Part shown: piece after piece, positions 55,942 through 64,000 of the stretch | Layout of the letters: every line of letters begins with the position of its first letter | Position numbering within the stretch: the first letter of the stretch is position 1 | Origin: Boothiomyces macroporosus | Lineage: Eukaryota > Chytridiomycota > Chytridiomycetes > Rhizophydiales > Terramycetaceae | Length of the DNA: 64,000 nt | Reading direction: 5' to 3' | Assembly (NCBI GenBank): GCA_027604185.1 | Contig: JADGKB010000071.1 | Location: 1-64,000 of the forward strand | Notes under the pieces: model-generated | What the model was told of the DNA's origin: nothing | What the model saw: the letters and a program-made list of their open reading frames with translations, nothing else | Databases searched by the model: none | Program-made: the position numbers and the translations under genes

Positions 55942-57483
55942 TCAATCTTGTAGATATCTTGAATTTAATACACGTTGTATATCCCATCTCTCATCGGCAT
56001 TCTTTTCCAATAACCCTTGAATGACTTCTCTTTCATCTCTTCCTTCTATTTTATCAAGGTTATATTTGGCGTTGAGAATCTGCATTTGAAGTCGAGGCAA
56101 AAAGGAATCATTGAAAGGCAGAGTGCCTGTTAGTAATGCGTATAGAACGCACCCAAGCGCCCACATATCACAGTGTGGTTTAGGGAACTTTGGAAGGGAT
56201 AGTGCATCTACAGGAGGTGGTCTTAAGCCTTCAGGTGCGAGGTAATGGAGACTCCCGGTGTTGATGGAGTACTCTTTGTTGATTCTTCGTGGTAGAGATA
56301 TCCGAAATTGATCAGAATTGGGATTGTACATTGAACAGCAGAAACCTTGGCAATCTGAAGGATGATCCTGAGAATCTAGTACTTGATGATCCAAACCAGG
56401 GAGCAGTGGTATTATTTCTTCAGATAATCCAAAATCAGCAAGCTTGATGTTTTCCTTTGATAGCAAGATATTTTCCAATTTAATATCATGGTGAATAATA
56501 CCAACTTGAAGGTGCAGATATGCAATTGCAGAGCAGAGCTGCCTGAAAAACTTTTTTGCCAAGCTCTTTTCCAATCCTGGAGTTCCGTTTTTCTTTATAT
56601 AGTCAAGAAGAGTGCAATCGGCCAATTCACTGACTATAATTGTGTGCGTGTCTAGCTGTATCATATCAGTCATTTGCAAAATGTGAGGGTGAGATAACCT
56701 GGACCACAGGGCAGTTTCTCTATCTATTTTTTTCAAATAAGTACATTTCTCTTCTTCCTCTTGGTCTCCAAGCGTAAATCTTCCTTGGAACTGAGTCTCC
56801 AACTCTGCATCCTCCGGTTTTGGTATAATTTTAACTGCAACTTTCTCATCAGCGTTGTGCGATTGAATAGTAGTAGGTGTCTCTTGAGTAAGAGGTTTTC
56901 CGAATGTTTCCGAGCTGAAATTATTGTTGTGAGGCGTAATTTCAGTTGACGGACTATCAGCTTTCTTGATAATCTCTGCTTCAAATACTTGCGAGTAAGC
57001 ACCTTTTCCAATAGCGCGAAGCAGTTTATAGTCTCCAATATCATCTCCCACTGTAAAGTCTTCGTCATCATCATCATCGAGCGAACACACGCTCGCCCTG
57101 TTAAATGAAGAAATGAATGATGCAGCCGGAGAAGGGTTGATAGAGGAGGGAGTTGAAGGCGTTTGTGTAGAAAACGAGGCTTTTCGTTTAATTTGGACAT
57201 GCGACGGTGACCATGAAAGGGCATTAAACGGCGAAGTAGACACTGATGGCTGCCTGCTTAATCTAAACCCGGTTCTGAATTGCGGCCTGTCTTCAATAGC
57301 AAACTCTGGAGTAGAGTGGACCTGTTTCAACTCTACTTTTTCTAGTTCGGGTTGCTTAAGCGAAGTGCCGAGGGCTGATATGGAGGGTTTATTAGCAATT
57401 GGCTTACGTCCGAAATCGTCATTTGTTATTTGGTCTGTATGTATTTTTAGCGACGTTGAAAGTAACGATTTACTTTTGTGCAT
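55942..57483 (-). CDS. Serine/threonine protein kinase with long N-terminus
   Basis: 513 residues from the ATG at 57483, intronless. The first ~150 residues are Ser/Pro-rich and disordered with an acidic cluster (SLDDDDDEDFTVGDD). The kinase domain runs from ~152 to the end. It has GKGAYSQVFEA (P-loop), VAVKI (catalytic Lys), HHDIKLEN (HRD with Arg replaced by His), DFG and APE. Between the P-loop and VAVKI lies an unusual ~40-residue insert. A second insert sits between DFG and the APE region (about QDHPSDCQGFCCSMYNPN). The SNF1/CaMK-like layout (HCDMWALGCVLYALLTGTLPF) suggests a nutrient or stress kinase. All catalytic residues for activity are present. Confidence 0.92.
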   Translation of the reverse strand: MHKSKSLLSTSLKIHTDQITNDDFGRKPIANKPSISALGTSLKQPELEKVELKQVHSTPEFAIEDRPQFRTGFRLSRQPSVSTSPFNALSWSPSHVQIKRKASFSTQTPSTPSSINPSPAASFISSFNRASVCSLDDDDDEDFTVGDDIGDYKLLRAIGKGAYSQVFEAEIIKKADSPSTEITPHNNNFSSETFGKPLTQETPTTIQSHNADEKVAVKIIPKPEDAELETQFQGRFTLGDQEEEEKCTYLKKIDRETALWSRLSHPHILQMTDMIQLDTHTIIVSELADCTLLDYIKKNGTPGLEKSLAKKFFRQLCSAIAYLHLQVGIIHHDIKLENILLSKENIKLADFGLSEEIIPLLPGLDHQVLDSQDHPSDCQGFCCSMYNPNSDQFRISLPRRINKEYSINTGSLHYLAPEGLRPPPVDALSLPKFPKPHCDMWALGCVLYALLTGTLPFNDSFLPRLQMQILNAKYNLDKIEGRDEREVIQGLLEKNADERWDIQRVLNSRYLQD

Positions 57484-57890
57484 TTTGAATGGCAAGAAAT
57501 TTCCAAGTGGTTCTCCAGCCTGTACCGTGAAACAATGCAGGGGTAACTAAATTTTATTCGCACCGATATATTCCGAATGATTGATTTAGACTTTCTGATC
57601 TCATCCTTTCATCATTTGACTGCCACTGGTGGCTGCGGTAACATGATGTCCAACTTTTGGTAGTGCCATACGAGCAGAAATTTCTGGAAGATATTGCCGG
57701 TACAGAATTCTCTTTGGCGGTATCATCTCCACCGATTGTTCCATTCCAGTCAGTGGTTGGTATTCTTTGTTGTCTCTATGGATTGTTTGATCAGTTTGTC
57801 TTTAGCTTGTGGTGGAATGAACCAGAATTACCAAGAAACATTGGTAAATTGAGCGCTTGATTACGGAATGTCTTTGAAACTTGATTCACT
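57484..57890. other. Spacer with one doubtful small gene
   Basis: About 400 bp between the kinase start and the stop of the lipase gene. The only content is the doubtful frame at 57577-57860. Confidence 0.45.
57577..57860 (+). CDS. Doubtful small membrane protein
   Basis: A frame of about 85 residues is obtained if a 26-nt GT...AG segment at 57638-57663 is removed: MIDLDFLISSFHHLTATGGC then VPYEQKFLEDIAGTEFSL. One membrane segment (FQSVVGILCCLYGLFDQFVF) and a charged tail follow. The 26-nt intron is longer than any confirmed one, so this model is weak. No family is recognised. Confidence 0.3.
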
Positions 57891-59110
57891 TCAATGATGG
57901 AATACTTTATTAGCGAGATATACTAAAGGATAACGATATTCGTCGCTGTTGAATGGCTTTCTTAGCACTATTGCCGCATGAGCATTAAACGCCTTGTCAT
58001 TATAGATATCGACTTTTTCCCACTCTAGCTGATTGAGATTGTGAATCATTAGCTCTCTCACAGTTTTTTGTTTCAAATCAACTTCATCGATAGATTCTTC
58101 TACTTGAATTGCTGGTGCTTCTGTCGATAGTAGTTTGTTTGGATCTTCTAAATCTGAATCGTTGATCTCCTCTATATGGGTAGCTTGCAGATTTTCTTTT
58201 GAAGACTGATCAAGGTTTTCTTTGGATATGTCATCAATGTCTTCTCTAGAAGCTCTGACCCAGCTGTTTTCAATAGCGAGAGAGTTTTGCCTTACTTTGG
58301 CTCTGGTGGCATTGAAACCAAGACCAATCGTGGCAACTGGAAGCCAAATCGAAAGAAGCACAGGAACTGCAACTAATTTCAGCGCAGTTGGTGCAATATC
58401 ACTGACCGTCCATGGTACTGGTTGTTTTGGTTTAGTTTCGTCTGGGCACACTATTTGAGGATATTCTGGGTCAATTATTCTTGGCTCAAATCGATTGTAT
58501 GGATTCGTACTAGTAATTGATGCGGTACAATATCTACATTAGCAATCTAGTACCTAACAGATCGATCCCCAAGTATATTTGCAAAACACGACCGCCTCTT
58601 GAATAGCGCCAAGCCTTTGTAGAAATCGTACTCTGGGTCCGACATTATCACAAGCAGCGGTTTCCCGTCAATATAATTGTCTTGGAGATTGAATTGGTAG
58701 CCAACGCGTACTAGTACATTGGTTTGAATAGAATTGAAAATGCTGTTTAATACGCTCTGCTTTCTGCTTGTCCCTAGATTTGGACTGGCAAGTGTAACAA
58801 AATTCATTGGCGTAACTATTTTAAAGAATCCTTCATTGTAAAGCCTTCCAACTGCATATCGCAAAATTAATCCGCCCAATGAATATCCAATGAATGAAAT
58901 CTTTTCAACAGGATTGGTTTCCATGAATTTATGAATATCTTGTACTACTCGATCGCCGCAGACGTCCATTCCATCATATGTGAGATTTCCTTGATTAGTG
59001 TCGATATTGAGAAAGAGCAAGTCGGGATGCTGTTCCTTTAAATGCGGAATCACTGATTCTACATGGCTAATGTTTCCCCACAGTCCGTGGTGCAAGACTA
59101 CCAAATGCAT
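57891..59110 (-). CDS. ROG1-like lipase (DUF676 alpha/beta hydrolase)
   Basis: 399 residues after removing a 20-nt intron at 58534-58553, ATG at 59110. The N-terminal half is a DUF676 hydrolase: LVVLHHGLWGN, the nucleophile elbow GYSLGGLILRYAVGRL, and the LASPNLGTSR block. The splice gives ILGDRSVRYCTASITSTNPY, with the catalytic Asp region. A hydrophobic segment (LKLVAVPVLLSIWLPVATIG) may dip into a membrane. The C-terminus carries the conserved NQLEWEKVDIY block and the histidine-containing AHAAIVLRKP. Yeast Rog1 is a monoacylglycerol lipase on lipid droplets, so acylglycerol hydrolysis is likely here. Confidence 0.92.
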
Positions 59111-59254
59111 TTGTACAGCCGAAAAATTCTCAAACCTTTTATACTATTTTTCCACCCATTGTTTTTTGTGCCACTCACCCGTCGGGTATCAGATACAAAC
59201 ACAATTTAATCGAATATACAAAAGAATTTAACAATGATGGAATAATTTATTGTT

Positions 59255-62200
59255 CTACCCTGCAATACCCAAGAGCTTCCTGAATCCAGCCATGCTCTGT
59301 TCACCAGTCTCTTCAGCCATACTCCTAAACATACCATTGGTCTTTGTCATCAAATTATATGGCGTATCAAACTCGCATATTTCACCCGCATCTAGAACCA
59401 GCACTCTATCGTAATCCATGATAGTATTCTACATTAGAATGATCTTACCAATCTATGAGCAATTGTGAGGATAGTACAGTTGGAAAGGTTTTCTCTGATA
59501 CATTTCTGGATAATTGCGTCTGTTTCATAATCTACATTCGCCGTTGCTTCGTCCATAATCAATATCTTGGGCGTGCGTAGCAAGGCTCTTGCCAAGCACA
59601 GCAGCTGTCTTTGACCAACAGACAAGTTTTCACCTCCTTCTTGAACAAATCCATCCAAACCTCCGCACTCAACGACTTTTTGCTTGATATTTGCTTGTTC
59701 CAAAGCAGTCCATACTTGCTGATCAGTATATTCAGAGAATGGATCCAAGTTTCTTCTAAACGGACCAGAAAACAATACCGGGTCTTGAGGGATAATTCCA
59801 AGCTTGGAACGCAAGTCCTTCAGCCCAATCTTCCAAGTATCAATACCATCGATAATAATCTTTCCATCAGCCGGCTCAACCATTCTAAACAAAACTTGCA
59901 TAATAGAAGATTTTCCGGAACCAGTACGACCAACGATACCAATCTTTTCATTATCATTCACTTTGAAGGAAATGTTTTTCAATACCAACGGTAATTCTGG
60001 AGAGTATTTCATTGCAATATTCTCAAATGAAATTTCACCTTTGGTTGGCCATTGCTTGTCAGGACGTGTTTCTGTAATATGTGCGTTTTCTTGTGGCAAG
60101 TCAGTTCCATAATAAGTTACTCTTTCAACTGCATTCATAGCGATTTCAGTATCAGTTAGTTGGCGAATGCACCAGGATAGTGTTCCAGTTACTTGAAGAG
60201 AGTAGGAAAGAGTCAATCCAAATAATGCAGCAGAGAACCATGGAGAAGTTCTGGATAAAAGACCAAACAGGGCACAACAGAATACCAGCACGGCACCAAG
60301 GACTTCTAATCTTAAACTGAGCCATCTAGCGGTGCAAATGAGTAGGAATAATGGTGAATTGTTGTGATCAACATAGTCTTCATTTGCTTTGATAAATCTA
60401 TCCTGTTCTCTGTAAGCTCGAATGGTTCCAAGCCCAGTAAGAGTTTCACCAATATGGGCATACATCGGAGATCTAGTCAGTGAATCCAATCTCTTTAGTT
60501 CTCTTGAAACAGCGCGGTAATAACCCTGAATAATCCAGTATAATGGGAGAATAATCACTAGCGGCACAGCAAAGATTGGTGTAGATACAACAATAAGCAA
60601 AAATACAGCGATTGTATCCGAAGCAGTGGAAAAGAACATTCTGAAGGAGTCTGGCAATGTGTTGTCAATAACATCTAAATCTTTGGAAAACCTGTTAATC
60701 TATCGTTAAACAAATCTTACAATTCTACCAAGCGGTGTTGCATCGTAAAACGATACCGGTGACTTTATGATTCGTTTGAACGCATTTTCGTGTAATAGTT
60801 TTGCAGCTTGAGTTCCAAAGTATGCAAACGTCATTCCAAGGTTGTACGAAAACAGTGTTTGCGCAAACCCTAAAGAAAGATATACACCAATGTAGGCACC
60901 GGTAGAGAAATTTGGGAAGGAGTTATTGCTCCACTCGACTAGCCACAGGTTTGTTCCAATTTGAGCTGCTTCATACATAATCAATCCGAAAATAGTTGCT
61001 ACTAAAAATGTAAAACTTCCAGCGGCTTTGAAATATCCAAACCAGATACTAGATTTAACTGTACCGATTGCACGATCTTCGGCTTCAGTCAGTACAAACT
61101 TTTCCTTCTTTGCTTTACTATCCATGTTCTTTTCAATTCGATCCAAGGCTTGGTCGTCTGAAGCAGCACTAATATCATCATCTGAATCAGATTTATGTTC
61201 AGCACTGCCATAGCTGTTCATTAAAGTACAGAACTCTCCCTTTGCCTCCATTAATTGTTCATACGTGCCCTGTTCAGCAATTCTTCCATTGTTCATTACT
61301 ACTATATAGTCAGTTTGTGGTAGGAAGTGAAGTTGATGGGTAACCAAGATCCTGGTTTTTCCTTCCATAGCTTTTGAGATACAGGTTTCAAACAGGTATC
61401 TTCCAACGTGGGCATCAACAGCAGAGAGGGGATCATCCATAAGAATGATATCTGGACTGTAATACAGCAACCGTGCCAAATTAACTCTTTGTTTTTGACC
61501 ACCAGACAAGTTGATTCCTCTTTCGCCAATTTCAGTCAAGTCGCCGTCAGGCAAAACAGTGAAATCTTTTTCCAATGAACAATCTCTAATGACTCGAAGG
61601 TATTTCTCTTGATCATAAGGCAACCCGAAAAGAATATTTCCTTGCACAGTGTCGTTTTGAATCCAGGCTTGTTGAGCTGCATAACCAACTGACCCTGAGA
61701 ATGACACTTTTCCTTTTGTCTTTTTGGTTTCACCGATTAAACTGCTCAGTAAAGTAGATTTTCCTGATCCCACTGTTCCAACTACCGCAACTAGTGCACC
61801 TTTCGGAATTGTCAGATTGACATCTTTAAGAGTTGGCTCTTCAGTCTCTGTTACATTTTCATCCCAGTAAAAGTTTCCATCTGTTACTTTGACAGCTTCG
61901 GTCATTGACGGATCAGGCTTTTCTTGGGGATCTAGTTCAGAAGCCAAAAGTAATTCTTGAATACGAGTGATTGCAACTTTAAAGTCTACAAATTGGACGA
62001 TTGACATTGGAATAAAGATCATTGGAAATCGAAGCTGGTTGAATAGTGCAAGAGCGGCAAAGATATTGGCAGGATTGAGTGTATTTGTAGCACCGTAAAT
62101 GATAAGGGAGATAGCTGCTGCAAATACAGGGACAGAGAATGCCAATGCCATAATAAGAGCTTGAGTGAAACTAGAATAAGAATCAAATTACCTTCTCAAG

Positions 62201-63123
62201 CGGACAAGCTTGACTTCGCTATTTCTTGTATCTTCAATGACTTTGGAGAATGGATCTTCCCAAGTAAAGAATTTGATTACACGAATACCAGAAATGATTT
62301 CCTGGGTTAGTTTAACTCTTGAATCAGTAACAGGAGCGACTTTTTTTCTGATTCCTTGGATTTTCATCATCATTTGTCTTTGGATAGGACCCAAAACGGC
62401 TAGCAATGCAACACCAGCGAAAGCAGCAGGACCAATCATTGAAACTAAAATTCCAATAATTATCACCATTTGAACAGGAGAAGTCCACAACACGTGACAC
62501 ATACCAGTAAACATTTCGATACGATTGCAATCAGTGGAAACCAAATTTGTAACTTTTCCAGAGTTGAAGTTTTGTCTAGCGCTTGAAGATAGCTTTGCAG
62601 ATTTTCTAAAGATGAGTCCAGTAAAAGCAGATCTTGTTAGCATTCCTTGAGTTTGTGAAACTTGAAAGAATTTGTTTTGAACGACTGTAATGTAAACTTG
62701 GATGCAGAAAAGCGCCAAAGCGTATGACAGCCCATAGTAGAATGACGGCGGTGTTTCATTGCTTTTCAACGCTTGCTGACTGGTAGTCATAAAATTAACA
62801 AGGTATTTAACGAATATTGGAGACAAGTTTGTCCCCATGTCAGAAATAAATCTAAGGAAACCAACTGGAAATACTTGCCAAAACATCAAATCCACCGTAG
62901 CTTTCAATAAACTTGGATTTGGTTTTTGGCGTTCAATCTCCCACTGGGCCTCAAGTTTATCTGTCAAAAGCTTGGACTTTCTGTCTGGATCCATTTCCCA
63001 TAAATCTTCTTTTTCTAAAGGCTTCCTTTTTCCTTTTGCCATTAATTTATCCATCCAAATGTATGTCCATTTACTCCAGAACGGTGCTGAGCTCTCTGGA
63101 CACACATAGTCTTTTTTTTCCAT
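59255..63123 (-). CDS. ABCC/MRP-type ABC exporter, short form
   Basis: 1268 residues from four exons, with introns at 62171-62191 (21), 60700-60720 (21) and 59429-59448 (20). Layout is TMD1, NBD1, TMD2, NBD2, with no N-terminal TMD0, as in MRP4-type or plant/protist short ABCC proteins. NBD1 has GTVGSGKSTLLSSLIGE, LSGGQKQRVNLARLL and IILMDDPLSAVD, and NBD2 has GRTGSGKSSIMQVLF, LSVGQRQLLCLARALL and ILIMDEATANVD. In NBD1 the acidic residue after the Walker B Asp is Asp, as in the degenerate site of many ABCC proteins. The splices restore VRLRSFTQALIMALAF, PLGRIINRFSKDLDVIDNTL and IAHRLNTIMDYDRVLVLD. Substrates are likely glutathione conjugates or organic anions. ATG at 63123. Confidence 0.96.
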
Positions 63124-63983
63124 TTCCCTTGAATTTTAATTTTTGTTGCAGAGACGTTTTATATCGAATGGAAAAATATTTTGCCACCCATTTTTCCACC
63201 AAAAGTTCCCCGCCATTCCCGTCGGATGAAGAGCATTTCCGGACTTGGCATTCAACTTAATGTTTATGCGGGATTTGGTTCATTTCAGTTTTGGACATTA
63301 TAAACGCGTTTTCTCGCGTGTTTTAGGACAATTGATCTGCTTGACAAGTTTTACGTGCCTTCTGCATTCCCATTTATGACTGGTATTCTAGATCACTGGT
63401 TGAAGTTAAAAGACTAGAGTAGATTCAACCATTCGCAATTCTTAATGTACAATATACTTGGAATATTCCTTGCAAAAAATCAATTTACTGGCTGACTTTT
63501 ATTCTTACGTTTAACCTTGGAACGTTGTGGACTCTACTCATTAGGCGGCTCCATTTCTAACTCCGAGTACTTGCAACGGCCAGAGTTTGAATAGACACTT
63601 TCAAACGTGATACATCCGTTTTAACCAACTGCTTGAAATGGGTTTGGCTTTCAATCGCTTGCTATAAATGAATGCTTTCTAAACCGGCTGTTGAGATATG
63701 AATGAGCCAACCAAACAGGACAAAGTAACTTGTTCAAGGATCTCAAAGACCTTTACTTAAAGTGTTGGCTTGAACAATTATTTCTCACACCACCTTGAAA
63801 TCCACCAGATATGATTGAAATAACTTTATAAATCGTGACTTGAAGATACGTTCAACTGAAAAGGAGGATTCAAGAACCCTTTCGGTTGAATGTATAAAAG
63901 CTGTCCACGAATCAATCGCCGTTTATTTCTTTGTTGCATAAGGAAGGAATGGGCACCAAAGACAACGTTTAGTTTGTGCTACC
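63124..63983. other. Intergenic with TATA box near its right end
   Basis: About 860 bp holding the promoter of the ABCC gene on the left and that of a gene running off the right edge. A TATAAAAG box is at 63893-63900. No other exon or repeat was recognised. Confidence 0.5.
63893..63900 (+). promoter_or_regulatory. TATA box of the edge gene
   Basis: TATAAAAG 84 bp before an ATG in an ACCATGG context at 63984. Confidence 0.45.
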
Positions 63984-64000
63984 ATGGCGCCGCAAGTATA
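63984..64000 (+). CDS. Possible start of a gene cut by the window edge
   Basis: ATGGCGCCGCAAGTATA at the window end, in a good ACCATGG context with a TATA box upstream. Only MAPQV can be read, and the GTATA could be the start of an intron. No product can be named. Confidence 0.35.

Noticed and set aside
3438..62191. Widespread programmed frameshifting, a changed genetic code or sequencing errors as the cause of the broken frames
   Set aside because: All breaks lie at GT...AG segments of 18-22 nt with branch-like motifs, and removing the whole segment, not a one-base shift, restores family sequence. Stops used at gene ends are ordinary TAA, TAG and TGA.
1..64000. tRNA, rRNA, transposon or CRISPR-type arrays
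   Set aside because: I looked for T-loop GTTCRAnYC with a matching cloverleaf, long inverted repeats, transposase-like or reverse-transcriptase-like proteins and regularly spaced repeats, and saw none I could support. A tRNAscan or Rfam search would be decisive.

Overview
The window is nuclear DNA of a compact, AT-rich eukaryote, most likely a zoosporic (chytrid-like) fungus. Three genes argue for this together: a fungal-type mitochondrial import motor subunit (PAM17), an Ecl1-type small zinc protein, and the cilium/flagellum protein CFAP57, which yeasts and moulds lack. EB1, VAC14, PUF6, BLTP2/FMP27, RMD1 and a KHA1-type antiporter fit the same picture. The species cannot be named from sequence alone. 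No rRNA, tRNA, transposon or CRISPR-like array was recognised.

The main result is the intron size. Nearly every multi-exon gene looks broken by frameshifts or stops until one removes GT...AG introns of only 18-22 nt. I resolved 59 such introns in 23 genes: one of 18, sixteen of 19, twenty-eight of 20, thirteen of 21 and one of 22 nt. In the conserved families each removal restores the expected protein across the junction (for example CFAP57, VAC14, EB1, LeuRS, BLTP2, ABCC, acyl-CoA ligase). The introns carry a branch-like CTAAY/TTAAY/YTGAY motif whose A lies only about 4-7 nt from the 3' end. Any annotation made with a usual minimum intron length would fragment these genes. Coordinates below give the full spliced span, with introns listed in each entry.

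Layout. 0.1-3.4 kb: a Yippee-like zinc protein and a long ankyrin protein. 3.4-7.6 kb: mitochondrial LeuRS with a reduced editing domain, divergent from a secreted or membrane-anchored beta-lactamase-fold protein. 7.7-11 kb: five tandem universal-stress-protein genes with a bZIP-like site about 47-60 bp before each start. 11.1-13 kb: a BIRC6-type E2 protein. 13-14.9 kb: a gene-poor stretch with a 22-codon antiporter relic. 14.9-20.3 kb: KHA1-type antiporter, an orphan membrane protein, a VC0807-like membrane protein and an SDR. 20.3-23.3 kb: VAC14 and a small secreted peptide precursor with Kex2-like sites. 23.3-27.7 kb: acid lipase, EB1 and a second ankyrin protein. 27.8-31.5 kb: CFAP57. 32-34.9 kb: small coiled-coil and membrane proteins and RMD1. 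35.1-39 kb: PUF6 and a mitochondrial acyl-CoA ligase. 39.5-42 kb: second Yippee gene, Ecl1-like protein and ZIP transporter. 42.3-45.7 kb: arrestin-fold plus SH3 protein. 46-52.6 kb: BLTP2/FMP27. 52.8-55.9 kb: CUE protein, PAM17 and a 7TM receptor. 55.9-63.1 kb: protein kinase, ROG1-like lipase and an ABCC exporter. The right edge probably enters another gene.

Genes are densely packed: SDR stop to VAC14 start is 16 bp, and several convergent stops lie 27-36 bp apart. Functionally this is a housekeeping region (membrane contact, lipid handling, mitochondria, microtubules and flagellum, ion transport) with one stress-gene cluster, and no pathway operon is evident.
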